64,000 bases of DNA, from contig OW818662.1 in assembly GCA_942492915.1 (NCBI GenBank), positions 682,001 to 746,000 of the forward strand. Direction: 5' to 3'. Positions 49,369 to 58,429 of this stretch are shown here, piece by piece (positions within the stretch are counted from its first letter, which is position 1; every line of letters begins with the position of its first letter). The DNA comes from Turneriella sp942492915. GTDB lineage: Bacteria; Spirochaetota; Leptospiria; Turneriellales; Turneriellaceae. A program made the translations under genes and the position numbers. The notes under the pieces were generated by a model. That model was not told the DNA's origin. It saw only the letters and a list, made by a program, of their open reading frames with translations, and did not search any database.

Positions 49369-50088
49369 ATGATCCGCATTATCGACGTGCACATCAACTA
49401 TTCGCAGGTCTCGGCGCTCGGCTGGTCGAAGGGCCTGAAGTCCGGAGAGCGCGCAGCCGAAATGGTGCACGCACTGCGCGGGGTAACGCTCGACCTGAAT
49501 TCAAACGATTACGTCGCGATCGTAGGCCCTTCGGGCAGCGGCAAAAGCACACTGATTACCGCAATCGCCGGTTTGATTAGCGTTGCCAAGGGTGATGTCT
49601 ATGTCGATAAATACAAGATTTCGCGTGCGGGTCGCGCACGGCAGGCTAAGATTCGTGGGCGATATTTCGGCATAATATTTCAGTTTTCTGAGATGCTCGG
49701 TCGCTTCACGGTCGAAGAAAATTTGCGTTTCGCATACGTTGCCGCGCACGGCCAGATAGATGCGGCTTACGCCGACAGATTAAAATACCTGGCCGACAAG
49801 CTTGACATGCATCCTCTGCTGAGTGCTTTCCCGACGAAGCTATCGGGTGGGCAGTTGCAAAAAACCGCAATTGCGCGGGCGCTGATCAAAGATTCGCCGT
49901 TTATTCTGGCAGACGAACCTTCGGGAGATCTTGACCCTGAGTCAGTTGCCCGGGTCAAGAAGCTGCTGCGCGAAGAACACGACCGCGGCAAGGGCATCTT
50001 GCTTGTCACGCACGACAGCAAACTGGCATCCGATGCATTGAGCGTCTTCGAGATGCGCGGCGGCCAGATTAGCGCGCTGATCAAATAA
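49369..50088 (+). CDS. ABC transporter ATPase, LolD/MacB-like, without local permease
   Basis: A 239-residue nucleotide-binding subunit. Walker A GPSGSGKST (about 53-61), Q-loop IIFQFSEMLGRF, signature LSGGQLQKTAIARAL, Walker B FILADEPSGDLD and the switch His in LLVTHDS. The 'EPSGDLD' and RYFGIIFQF patterns are of the LolD type. The N-terminus has an unusual insert (SALGWSKGLKSGERAAEMVH) between the first strand and Walker A. No permease lies next to it; downstream is the PdxB-like gene. A palindrome CCGCAAT/ATTGCGG (49338-49361) lies just before the ATG. Substrate unknown. Confidence 0.86.
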   Translation: MIRIIDVHINYSQVSALGWSKGLKSGERAAEMVHALRGVTLDLNSNDYVAIVGPSGSGKSTLITAIAGLISVAKGDVYVDKYKISRAGRARQAKIRGRYFGIIFQFSEMLGRFTVEENLRFAYVAAHGQIDAAYADRLKYLADKLDMHPLLSAFPTKLSGGQLQKTAIARALIKDSPFILADEPSGDLDPESVARVKKLLREEHDRGKGILLVTHDSKLASDALSVFEMRGGQISALIK

Positions 50089-50113
50089 ACTTCGTCTAGG
50101 GGGCAAGCCGCCG

Positions 50114-51133
50114 GTGCTCGTACTTTTTCAAGAAGGCATACCCGACATATTTTTTAATGAACTCAATGCGCGAGGAATTTCCATCGTGCGGTTTTCGACT
50201 GCAGCAGATGCAGCTGCAATCTGTTTTGCCAAGCATGCGGCCGCCGAAGCGATATTTTTTCGCGCCAACTTTATTCTGTCACCGCGACTCATCGATCTTC
50301 TGCCCCGCGTCAGGCTGGCCGCACTGGTATCGACGGGTACAGACAATCTCGATGTGACTGCGTTGTCAGAGCGCGGTATTCAGCTCACCACCGGCGATGG
50401 CGCCAACGCGCGCGCGGTCTTTGATTATGTGGTTCAGGCATTGTGTTACGGCGGTTTTGATTTTATGAACGATCGGCTGGGTGTGGTCGGGGCGGGGCGT
50501 GTCGGTTCGCACCTGTTGCGTTTTTTTGAGGCCATTGGCAGGCCGGCAGCATTTTTTGATCCACTGCTCGAAAAATCAGGCTCACTCGGTGCGGTCTTGC
50601 AGTGTGACGTTGTTTCGTTTCATGTACCCCTGAGCGATGCGGGCCCGTTTGCGACGCGCGCGATGCTGAACGCAGAGTATTTTGCACCGGCGAAGAAAAA
50701 CATCCGCATTATTCAGACCTGTCGTGGCGCCATCTGGAACGATGAATTTTATCATTCGGGAAAAGTGAATATTCTCGCGCAAGACGTTTACCCATGCGAA
50801 CCTCCCCCTTGGCAAGATCTTCAGCTTGCATCGTATTCGACGCCGCACATCGCCGGCTATTCGACGCGGGGGCGCCTCGGCGGCATTCTCAAGGGGATCG
50901 CAGCGCTGGTAACTGACTTCGCCGGTGAAGGCGCACTGCCAGAGGGACGCGCCTGGCATTTGAAGAGTGAAGCAGACGCGTTTGCCGCCGCGCCGCAGGC
51001 ATTTAACGGGCTGCGCGATGGCTATGCGTGGCGCAAAGAGTTTTCAGAATACGATGCGCAAGAGCAGGCCGAATTTGTGGCTCGGTTTCCGGCGGTGCCG
51101 GGACAGGTTTACAAGCATCTGTTCAGGCGTTAG
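50114..51133 (+). CDS. pdxB: D-2-hydroxyacid dehydrogenase, erythronate-4-phosphate dehydrogenase-like
   Basis: A 339-residue NAD-dependent dehydrogenase. The substrate/nucleotide domain has STGTDNLDVTAL, the Rossmann GVVGAGRVGSHLLRFFEA and later TPHIAGYSTRGRLGG, which is the PdxB-type version of the catalytic histidine segment. The C-terminal domain with YAWRKEFSEY matches the PdxB dimer domain. PdxB oxidises 4-phosphoerythronate in the DXP-dependent pyridoxal-phosphate pathway. Start GTG 50114 with AGGGGG upstream. No other pyridoxal genes are nearby, so a different hydroxyacid substrate remains possible. Confidence 0.75.
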   Translation: MLVLFQEGIPDIFFNELNARGISIVRFSTAADAAAICFAKHAAAEAIFFRANFILSPRLIDLLPRVRLAALVSTGTDNLDVTALSERGIQLTTGDGANARAVFDYVVQALCYGGFDFMNDRLGVVGAGRVGSHLLRFFEAIGRPAAFFDPLLEKSGSLGAVLQCDVVSFHVPLSDAGPFATRAMLNAEYFAPAKKNIRIIQTCRGAIWNDEFYHSGKVNILAQDVYPCEPPPWQDLQLASYSTPHIAGYSTRGRLGGILKGIAALVTDFAGEGALPEGRAWHLKSEADAFAAAPQAFNGLRDGYAWRKEFSEYDAQEQAEFVARFPAVPGQVYKHLFRR

Positions 51134-51152
51134 TTCGGCAAAAAACGCTGAT

Positions 51153-53048
51153 TTAAGCGTACATCGCGTCGATCTCTGCCTTGTAGATATCTTTGATCAC
51201 CGTGCGCCGCAACTTGTAGGTTCGCGTGAGTTCCTGTCCGATTTCAAATTGCCGTGGCACCAGGTAAAACAGGTTTCTCGGAACGATCTCAAAGCTTTTG
51301 AAACCGGTCTTGGCAGAAATTCGCTCTTGAATTTCTTTCTTAAAAATCTCACGCACGGTCGCGTTTTCATTCCATTGCGATTCGGGAAGTCCTTTGAGGC
51401 CAGTTATGCTGCGTACTCTTTCAAAGTTTGGCACGATAAGCGCGCCGAGCGTCTTGCGGTCATCGCCGACGACCATAACCTGGTCAATAAATTCAGAGGC
51501 GAGCAACTTGTCTTCAATGGGAACCGGCTCAATATTTTCACCCCCGGCGAGGGCAATCGTCTCTTTACTGCGGCCGGCAAACATGAGGTCACCATTTGCC
51601 GTGAGCACCATGATATCGCCCGTGTCGAAAAAACCGTCTTTGTCAAAGATCACTGCGTTGAGTTCAGGCCTCTTGTAATAGCCGAGCAAGAGTTGATTTG
51701 ACTGCACCCAGAGTGTACCTTTTGCCCCGGCTCCCAGCGGTAATTCTGCGCCGGTTTCGTTCTTGAGCTTGATCTTGTATCCCGGAAACGGGCGACCTAC
51801 GGTGCCGCTGACGGGCTTTTGCACGTCACGCAGGCTGATCAGCGCAGAGGTTTCGGTCATGCCATAACCTTCGAGCACTTTAATGCCAATCGCAGTGAGA
51901 AAGCGGTCGACCACCTGGGGCAATGCCGAGCCGCCTGAGGCTGATTTGCTGACGTTGCCGCCCAAAGCCTGGTGTATCGGAGCGAAAACTGCCTGCGAGG
52001 CAAGTTTCAGCGGAAAGAGCGCGGCGAGAGCCGCGCCCGAAGCTGCGCGGTCGAGAAGCAGCTGCGCGATCGGCTTCGGCGTGACCTGCAGGTCATAGCC
52101 GTTGAAGACTGCCTCATGCTTTGCCCAAGCTGCGCCCACATCGAGAAAAAAGTAAAAGACGCTCCGCTTGACCGGTGATTCTTTTTCGAGCTTCTGCATG
52201 ATGCCGTTGTACAGCGATTCCCAGATGCGCGGCACCGAGGGGAAACTTGTCGGTTTGAAATCCGCAAGATCTTGCCTGAGTGTATTGATACCCGAAATCA
52301 TGAATTCGCACTGCGCCATCATCACGCCGTATTCGACGGCGCGCTCGAACGCGTGCCACGGCGGCAATAGCGAGAGCGCCGTGTCGCTTTTGACGATCAC
52401 CTTCATCTCGAGCGCGCGGCTCAGAGCATTCAGCCATCCCGTCTGGTTGAGCATTACTCCTTTAGGCGCACCCGTGGTGCCGCTGGTATAGATGATCGTG
52501 GCCATCTTTGCCGGGTCTGCAGCGGCATTGAGTTTGATGACGAGCGCGCTATCATGGTTCAGCGCCTTCTTGCCAGCAAGAAGAAGTTCTTCGACAGCAT
52601 ATTCGCCTGTCGCAAGATTCGAATCATCGTCTTCGAGTACCCAGATTTTCTCGAGGGCCGGCAGGTCTTTCTGAAACTGTAAGAGCCGTTCGCGGTCTTT
52701 TTGTTTCTGCACAATCGCCCAGCGGCTTTCGCTGTGCCCCACGATGTAGCGGATGTCTTCGTCAGTCACATCGGTACCACGCGGTACGCAGACTGCGCCG
52801 GCGGCGATAATCGCTGCATCGGCCAGAATCCAATTGGGTGAACTGTCGCAGAGCAGGGTGACCCTGTCGTCTGGCGCGATACCGCTTGCATTCAGCCCTG
52901 CCGCAAGTTCGGTCACGAGTTCATGGATTTTATGAAACGTACGGCCCGCGATAATGCCGGTCTTCTTGCGGATCTTAAACGTTTCAAGCGACGGATTCTG
53001 TTCGGCCGCCTGCGCGAACAAATCGTAAAAGGTTCTGGGCTTCTGCAT
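51153..53048 (-). CDS. Long-chain acyl-CoA synthetase (AMP-forming)
   Basis: A 631-residue adenylate-forming enzyme. ATP-binding motif IIYTSGTTGAPKGVMLNQ (about 185-202), GYGMTETSALISL and the hinge FDTGDIMVLTANGDLMFAGR. The spirochaete/bacterial FadD-like C-terminus with LAGGENIEPVPIED is present. Activates fatty acids for oxidation or lipid synthesis. ATG 53048 (MQKPRTFYDL) is preferred over the TTG 15 codons earlier. Divergent from coaE, which makes the CoA it uses. Confidence 0.9.
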   Translation of the reverse strand: MQKPRTFYDLFAQAAEQNPSLETFKIRKKTGIIAGRTFHKIHELVTELAAGLNASGIAPDDRVTLLCDSSPNWILADAAIIAAGAVCVPRGTDVTDEDIRYIVGHSESRWAIVQKQKDRERLLQFQKDLPALEKIWVLEDDDSNLATGEYAVEELLLAGKKALNHDSALVIKLNAAADPAKMATIIYTSGTTGAPKGVMLNQTGWLNALSRALEMKVIVKSDTALSLLPPWHAFERAVEYGVMMAQCEFMISGINTLRQDLADFKPTSFPSVPRIWESLYNGIMQKLEKESPVKRSVFYFFLDVGAAWAKHEAVFNGYDLQVTPKPIAQLLLDRAASGAALAALFPLKLASQAVFAPIHQALGGNVSKSASGGSALPQVVDRFLTAIGIKVLEGYGMTETSALISLRDVQKPVSGTVGRPFPGYKIKLKNETGAELPLGAGAKGTLWVQSNQLLLGYYKRPELNAVIFDKDGFFDTGDIMVLTANGDLMFAGRSKETIALAGGENIEPVPIEDKLLASEFIDQVMVVGDDRKTLGALIVPNFERVRSITGLKGLPESQWNENATVREIFKKEIQERISAKTGFKSFEIVPRNLFYLVPRQFEIGQELTRTYKLRRTVIKDIYKAEIDAMYA

Positions 53049-53197
53049 CTGTGCAGCCGAAGAACCGTGCGGCAAGTGGCGGGTCAATCTCAATCACGGG
53101 ACAACTTCAGTGGCGGGCAGACTTTCAGATACAAACTGTCGCGGACCGCCGTTACTTTTCGGCTGTCTGCTCCATGACGCGGCAATGAACTGACCGC

Positions 53198-53836
53198 ATG
53201 GAAAATCCTTATGCGCGGGTCTATGGTCTGACTGGCGTCATGGGCAGCGGAAAATCGACCGTCGCAAACCTGATGCGCGAAGCAGGCCTCGTGGTGCTCG
53301 ATGCGGATCGTATAGCGCGCGACATCATCGACGTCCATTCGGCATTTTACGCAGACACGAAACAGAAGCTGGTCGCCGTTTTTGGGCCTTTGAGTAAGGC
53401 GCCTCTATTTGAAGCCGATGGATCTCTTAACCGGGCCGCATTGGCCGCGGTGGCGTTTGCCGACAAAAAGCGGACGGCGATTCTCGGCGAAATTATGCAT
53501 CCCCCTATTCAGGCTGAATTTGCGCGGCTCGTCGCCGCAGTACCGGCCGATAAGATCATTGTCTATGACGTGCCGCTGCTGTTTGAAGGCGGGCTCGATA
53601 AGAAGGTGCGCGCCAGCATTCTGGTCTACGCCCCCGAGCATATCTGCGTTGAGCGCGCTGTGGCCCGGGCGGCGGCGCAGGGGCAGCACCTGACCGTTGA
53701 TGAAGCGACGGCTCGGCTCAGGGCACAAATTTCCATTGAAAAAAAACGCACGCTGGCCGACTATATAATAGATAACTCAGGCGATTTGGCCTCTCTGAAG
53801 GGGCAAATTGCCGGGCTCTGTCAAAAGCTGGGTTAA
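53198..53836 (+). CDS. coaE: Dephospho-CoA kinase
   Basis: A 212-residue P-loop kinase for the last step of coenzyme A synthesis. GLTGVMGSGKSTVANLM (P-loop at about 10-26), VVLDADRIARDII (CoA-binding Asp), VYDVPLLFEGGLDK and ARLRAQISIEKK are typical. Full length. Ends one base before the SPOR gene ATG, so both are one transcript with argF likely behind. Confidence 0.94.
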   Translation: MENPYARVYGLTGVMGSGKSTVANLMREAGLVVLDADRIARDIIDVHSAFYADTKQKLVAVFGPLSKAPLFEADGSLNRAALAAVAFADKKRTAILGEIMHPPIQAEFARLVAAVPADKIIVYDVPLLFEGGLDKKVRASILVYAPEHICVERAVARAAAQGQHLTVDEATARLRAQISIEKKRTLADYIIDNSGDLASLKGQIAGLCQKLG

Positions 53837-53837
53837 T

Positions 53838-54599
53838 ATGAAAGAATTTTACGTACTCAATCTTGACTGGCGCCGCATGGCGATCATTGCGGGCGGCACG
53901 CTTGTCGCTCTGGGCATAACCCTGATGGTGGGCATGTCAATCGGGCGCGGGCAGGGCGAACGTGCTGCCGTGCAGGCTGCCGATGAGCTCGCGGCAAAAC
54001 CAGGAATACCCGGTGACCCAACGCGGCCCGGTGTAGAAAAAATGGTAATTGCGGCAGGCCCGACGCCTGCGGTCGAGATTAACGAGCCGCAGGCAATGCC
54101 TGTAAATGCGCAATCCAAATCAGATATTCCTCTGCAGGCAGACCCTCTTGTTGCCGGGCCGCCACGCAAAAAAACGCTGCGTAAGACTAAGCATCGACTC
54201 AGCGATTCTTCCCACGAAGACGATGCACCGGTCTCCAAACCTCGCAAAAAGAAAGCAGTTACGGCGAAAGTATCCCACGAAACGGTTGAAGTAGCGGGAA
54301 GCGTCGACCACGCGAAGAAACGCAAAAAGGCAGCGCCGGTCGGTGAAAATTCTACTGACGGTGCGCGCTTCACGATTCAGGTGGCGGCGTTCAAACGAGC
54401 CGGTGACGCCTCGGGTCTCATCGCCAAACTGAAAGAAGAGGGCATCAAAGCGCGCAGCGAAAAGACAGGGGGATTTTACCTCGTCACGGTGGGGCGCAGC
54501 AAATCAAAAGAGCGCCTGAACAAAGCTCTGGCACGACTCAAAGAACTCGAGTACGAAGCCTATATTCGCAAGATTCGCACCGAATCAGAAGAAACGTAA
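53838..54599 (+). CDS. Membrane-anchored SPOR-domain protein
   Basis: A 253-residue protein. One helix near the N-terminus (MAIIAGGTLVALGITLMVGM), a low-complexity basic/acidic linker (about 40-180) and a C-terminal SPOR domain (FTIQVAAFKRAGDASGLIAK; GFYLVTVGRSKSKERLNKAL), which binds denuded septal peptidoglycan. So it is probably a division-site protein with the SPOR domain in the periplasm. Starts one base after coaE and ends 11 bases before argF. Confidence 0.88.
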   Translation: MKEFYVLNLDWRRMAIIAGGTLVALGITLMVGMSIGRGQGERAAVQAADELAAKPGIPGDPTRPGVEKMVIAAGPTPAVEINEPQAMPVNAQSKSDIPLQADPLVAGPPRKKTLRKTKHRLSDSSHEDDAPVSKPRKKKAVTAKVSHETVEVAGSVDHAKKRKKAAPVGENSTDGARFTIQVAAFKRAGDASGLIAKLKEEGIKARSEKTGGFYLVTVGRSKSKERLNKALARLKELEYEAYIRKIRTESEET

Positions 54600-54610
54600 G
54601 CCGGCAAAAC

Positions 54611-55513
54611 ATGAGTCGCAGTTTTCTCAGTTTAAGCTCTGTCAGCGCAGTTGAATTTTCAACGCTGCTAGACCGGGCGATAGAAGGCAAAAAGAATCCC
54701 GCCCTGTGGGGAAAACCCCTTGAGGGCAAATCGGTCGCACTTTTTTTTGAAAAGCCGTCAACGCGCACGCGCTTATCGTTCGAAGTGGCAGTTTTTGAAC
54801 TAGGCGGACATCCGCTCGTGTTGACGCAGAACGACCTGCAGCTCTCGCGCGGCGAAGACGTTGCTGACACAGCGCGCGTGATGCGCCGTTATCTGCACGG
54901 CATTATGGCCAGAGTAAAGAGCCATTCGACTCTGGCAACACTCGCCAGCTACTCGGGAATTCCGGTGATCAATGGCCTTTCGGACAAGTTTCACCCATGC
55001 CAGGCGCTGGCAGATTTCATGACGCTCAGGGAAAACAAGGTAGCGGCCGGCAGTAAGTTTGTTTTCGCAGGCGATGGGTCATCGAACGTCACGCATTCAT
55101 TGATTCTGGGCGCGGCGCATTACGGCTGCGAAATCGTTGTTGCAACACCCTACGAAATGATGCCCGATGCAGAAGTGCTGACCATCGCCGCGCGCCTCGG
55201 CGGAAAGGTCAGTGTGACACAAGATCTTGCAGCGGCTGCGGAAAATGCTGACGTGCTCTATACTGACGTCTGGGTGTCGATGGGGCAAGAAGCCGAAGGC
55301 GCCGCGAAAAAGGCATTGCTGAAGCCTTACCAGTTGAATGAAGGCATACTCGCGCGGGCGAAAAAAGAAGCAATTGTGCTGCACTGCCTACCAGCGCACA
55401 AGGGTGAAGAAATTACCGAGGGTGTCTTTGAATCACCCCAGTCGCGAATTTTTGATCAGGCCGAGAACCGGCTGCACGTGCAAAAAGCAATACTCGAGTT
55501 CTTGCTCAGATAA
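54611..55513 (+). CDS. argF: Ornithine carbamoyltransferase
   Basis: A 300-residue OTCase. Carbamoyl-phosphate site FEKPSTRTRLSFEVA (about 47-61), FHPCQALADFMTL (about 127-139), ornithine-binding DVWVSMGQE and HCLPAHKGEEI (about 260-270). The usual 'GDGxNNVAHS' appears as GDGSSNVTHS, a small change. Makes citrulline for arginine synthesis. Last gene in the coaE-SPOR-argF run. Confidence 0.95.
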   Translation: MSRSFLSLSSVSAVEFSTLLDRAIEGKKNPALWGKPLEGKSVALFFEKPSTRTRLSFEVAVFELGGHPLVLTQNDLQLSRGEDVADTARVMRRYLHGIMARVKSHSTLATLASYSGIPVINGLSDKFHPCQALADFMTLRENKVAAGSKFVFAGDGSSNVTHSLILGAAHYGCEIVVATPYEMMPDAEVLTIAARLGGKVSVTQDLAAAAENADVLYTDVWVSMGQEAEGAAKKALLKPYQLNEGILARAKKEAIVLHCLPAHKGEEITEGVFESPQSRIFDQAENRLHVQKAILEFLLR

Positions 55514-55551
55514 TTTGCGCGCGGCCTTACGGGTACCTGCGACAAAGTAAT

Positions 55552-56250
55552 CTAGCGGCGCCGATTTTTCTTGCCAGGTTTGTTGACTGTAATCGCGCTG
55601 ATCTGGCCATCTACCAGCAATATCTGCTTCTGCGCCATGGCGGCAAAATCAGTGTCGTGCGTGACGTAGATGATCGTACAGCCGGTGTCGCGGTTCACTT
55701 CTTTGAAAATTTCCATGACATTGATTGCGTTGGCCGAATCGAGCGACCCGGTCGGCTCATCGGCGAAAATGTATTGCGGGTTCATGATGAGCGCACGCGC
55801 AATCGCGACCCTCTGCGATTCGCCGCCGGATAGCTGCGAAGGCAGGTTATTCATGCGGTTTTCGAGTTCAAATCGTTTCAGCAGAGCTGTCGCTTCGGCG
55901 CGTTTTGTGTCAGCAATACCCGCCTTGATCGCCGGCATCAGCACGTTTTCCAGCGCCGTAAATTCAGGCAGTAGATAATGGTACTGAAAGATAAAGCCCA
56001 TATTCTGGTTGCGAAACCGGTGCAGCGCGCGCTGGTCCATTTCGGCGATATTCTGGTCTTGCAGCGTCACCGTACCAGATGACGGGTTATCGAGCGAGCT
56101 AATCATGTAGAGCAGGGTGCTCTTGCCCGAACCCGACTTGCCTGTCAGTGCGACAAATTCGCCGTCTGCGAGATCGAATGAGACGCTCTTGATAATCTCG
56201 ATCGGTGGATCGCCGAATGATTTTATCACTTTCTCGAGGCGAATGCTCAC
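55552..56250 (-). CDS. ABC transporter ATPase of a MacB/LolCDE-type exporter
   Basis: A 232-residue ATPase: Walker A GKSGSGKST (about 36-44), Q-loop MGFIFQYHYLLPEFTALEN, signature LSGGESQRVAIARAL, Walker B IFADEPTGSLDSA and VTHD. The YHYLLPEFTALENV Q-loop is the LolD-like form. Its start overlaps the permease stop by four bases. Forms a mechanotransmission-type exporter with the two genes upstream. Confidence 0.92.
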   Translation of the reverse strand: MSIRLEKVIKSFGDPPIEIIKSVSFDLADGEFVALTGKSGSGKSTLLYMISSLDNPSSGTVTLQDQNIAEMDQRALHRFRNQNMGFIFQYHYLLPEFTALENVLMPAIKAGIADTKRAEATALLKRFELENRMNNLPSQLSGGESQRVAIARALIMNPQYIFADEPTGSLDSANAINVMEIFKEVNRDTGCTIIYVTHDTDFAAMAQKQILLVDGQISAITVNKPGKKNRRR

Positions 56251-57497
56251 TCTTGCCCCCGAATAATATCGATCGGCGACATCTTGCCTGCCTTAAGAGC
56301 CGGCAGAAAACTTGCCACCGTCGTCGACACGAGCGCCATCAGGAAACCATAAACATAGATGATGTAGTTGAAAGATATCATCATGGTCGTCGTTTTCGCC
56401 TTGATCATCGGACTCGAAAACGTCACGAGGGAGAGCCGCCAGCAAATGAAATAGCCCAGCAGCACACCCAAAAGTCCGCCGGCGAAGCCCAACAGCATGC
56501 CCTGCGTCATGAAGATGGTCAGAATGTCGGTGCTCTCGTAGCCGATCGAACGCAAAATCGCAATCTCTCGCTTTTTCTGGCTAATGACAATACTGAGAAT
56601 ATTATAGATGCCAAAACCGGCGACGATCAGAATAATAGCCGACATCATGTACCGTGTCATGTCTTGCACCTGAAAAACGTCGAGCATCGATGAGTTGATT
56701 TGTTCCCAGCTTTGTACCTTTGCCGATTCATCGTTCGACCACGAAGCTGCTTTTGGCATCGACTTGCGCACGTCGCGGAGCCTCACCGCAATGTCGGTCA
56801 CCTGCCCGGGGCTGCCCGCAATCGACTGTGCGGTGTTGAGCGAGACGTAAGACAGAGTTTCATCAACCTGTTTGTTACCCGAAGAAAACGAACCAGAAAC
56901 TTTGAACTGCTGTCTGTCGCCGCGACTGTTGATGACGGTGATCGAATCGCCATAGCGCAGACCCAGGTTTTCGCGTAAACCCTCGCCGAGCATAATCTTC
57001 TGCCCGTTTTCAGCCAGCTCGCGCAGCGTACCTTTGAGTATATTTTTTTCGAGCAGCGCGACCCGCGTCTGCATCGCTGGCACAATGCCCATCACGCGCC
57101 CGTTCTGTGTCACTTTACCTTTGCGGTAAAGCACCGTAACGTTGAGTTGCGGCGCGAACGCTTCTACATCCTCATCTTCTCGCAAGCGCTGGTACCATTC
57201 CTGCACGTTGTCAATTTTCTGGCTGTCTTTTCTTCCAGACGGAGGTACGATCCAGAACAGAGATTCATTTTTACCCGTGAATATGTGGTCAAAGCTCGTT
57301 TCTTCGACGAGACGCGCCTTGGCTGATATGCGCACGTGCGAGTCGTTATTGACCATCTGGTCGAGCAGATATTCGCGAAACCCCAGCAGAATACCCGAGA
57401 TCGCGATGTACGCGGCAGCGCCCAGCATGACGCCGATGAGCGTCAGCAGAGTCTGCCGCTTTCGAGCCCAGAGTTGACGTAAGGCGATGAAAATCAT
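56247..57497 (-). CDS. ABC transporter permease (MacB/LolE-type)
   Basis: A 416-residue permease: an N-terminal helix (TLLTLIGVMLGAAAYIAISG), a large periplasmic domain (about 45-265) and three C-terminal helices ending in the coupling sequence KAGKMSPIDIIRGQE. ILRSIGYESTDILTIFMTQG is the family coupling-helix motif. The ATG at 57497 is chosen over an upstream frame that runs into the adaptor gene. The adaptor lies 25 bases upstream; the ATPase overlaps downstream. Confidence 0.9.
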   Translation of the reverse strand: MIFIALRQLWARKRQTLLTLIGVMLGAAAYIAISGILLGFREYLLDQMVNNDSHVRISAKARLVEETSFDHIFTGKNESLFWIVPPSGRKDSQKIDNVQEWYQRLREDEDVEAFAPQLNVTVLYRKGKVTQNGRVMGIVPAMQTRVALLEKNILKGTLRELAENGQKIMLGEGLRENLGLRYGDSITVINSRGDRQQFKVSGSFSSGNKQVDETLSYVSLNTAQSIAGSPGQVTDIAVRLRDVRKSMPKAASWSNDESAKVQSWEQINSSMLDVFQVQDMTRYMMSAIILIVAGFGIYNILSIVISQKKREIAILRSIGYESTDILTIFMTQGMLLGFAGGLLGVLLGYFICWRLSLVTFSSPMIKAKTTTMMISFNYIIYVYGFLMALVSTTVASFLPALKAGKMSPIDIIRGQE

Positions 57498-57522
57498 GCT
57501 ACTCTGCGCAAGGTGCTCTTTG

Positions 57523-58314
57523 TCATTGCTGGTAACGCAGCACATCGCCCTCTGCAAGGTCGGCTGCGACAATTTCGACGTTCTCGCCCTGGGTAAGGCC
57601 CAGCTGTACGGGTATGCGCAGCTTCTTGCCTGCGCGAATAATTGTAACTTTGCGTTCTTGTATCGCGCGAATCGGCGCGACGAAGACATTGTCTTTGGTG
57701 CCCGCCTCAATTGCGAGATCGGCCGACATGCCCGGCAGAATCTCTGCCGGCAATTCTTTTGAGTCTACCTTTACAAAAAACTGCCCTTCAGAGGGATATA
57801 TCGAAGTCACCGTTCCCTGGAATGTTTTTCCTGGCAGACCCTCGAATGCAATACGCACGCGCTGCTGCTTGTTGATGAGTACAGCCGCCTTTTCATCGAG
57901 CGAGACCGTGATGTACCTGCGCGTCAGATCCATAATTTTCAAGACCGGATTTTGGGGAAAAACAGATTCACCTTCTTTGAAGACCACGGTTGTCACTACT
58001 CCCGCAAACGGAGCCTTCATTACGGGCACCTGATCAAACTCTACCAAAGGGTCGCCGTTTTTCACCGCATCGCCTTCTTTGACGTAGAGCTTGCGGATGT
58101 TCGCCGCGATGCCAATCTTCAGCTGGTAAACGCGGTCGGCCTGTACTGTTCCCAGGCCATAGACGGTACGGACAATCGTCGTTTTTTTCAGCGGCAGCTC
58201 GACTATCGGCGGGGCAGAGCGTATGCGCTGTACGGTAAAATATCCTACCAGCAGGAAAACCGCAACCGTGAGGTATTTGCGTTTACCCTGAAAAAAAAGG
58301 CGGAGAATATCCAT
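57523..58314 (-). CDS. Periplasmic adaptor (membrane-fusion) protein
   Basis: A 263-residue MacA/HlyD-type adaptor: one N-terminal membrane helix (YLTVAVFLLVGYFTVQRI), a lipoyl-like domain (KLYVKEGDAVKNGDPLVEFD; KAPFAGVVTTVVFKEGESVF) and beta-barrel domains. The usual long alpha-hairpin between the two lipoyl halves is absent, so it should not reach an outer-membrane TolC by itself. With the permease and ATPase it makes a three-gene exporter operon; cargo (peptide, lipid or lipoprotein) is unknown. Confidence 0.9.
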   Translation of the reverse strand: MDILRLFFQGKRKYLTVAVFLLVGYFTVQRIRSAPPIVELPLKKTTIVRTVYGLGTVQADRVYQLKIGIAANIRKLYVKEGDAVKNGDPLVEFDQVPVMKAPFAGVVTTVVFKEGESVFPQNPVLKIMDLTRRYITVSLDEKAAVLINKQQRVRIAFEGLPGKTFQGTVTSIYPSEGQFFVKVDSKELPAEILPGMSADLAIEAGTKDNVFVAPIRAIQERKVTIIRAGKKLRIPVQLGLTQGENVEIVAADLAEGDVLRYQQ

Positions 58315-58349
58315 GTCTTAATCTATCAGCGTGAGACACACCGTCAAAA

Positions 58350-58404
58350 GCTATCCGGGCACAAAAAAACCGCGCGAAGCGCGGCTTCTTTGTGCCCGGA
58401 TAGC
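58350..58404 (-). terminator. Long stem-loop after the crotonyl-CoA reductase gene
   Basis: Outer arms GCTATCCGGGCACAAA (58350-58365) and TTTGTGCCCGGATAGC (58389-58404) are perfectly complementary, with an inner CCGCGC/GCGCGG hairpin (loop GAA). On the minus strand it lies 25 bases after the ccr stop and 36 bases before the adaptor gene. The A-run in the left arm gives TTTTTTT on the minus strand inside the stem, so termination is plausible. Confidence 0.65.
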
Positions 58405-58429
58405 ACGGGTTGCGAAAGTTCTGCCCGGC

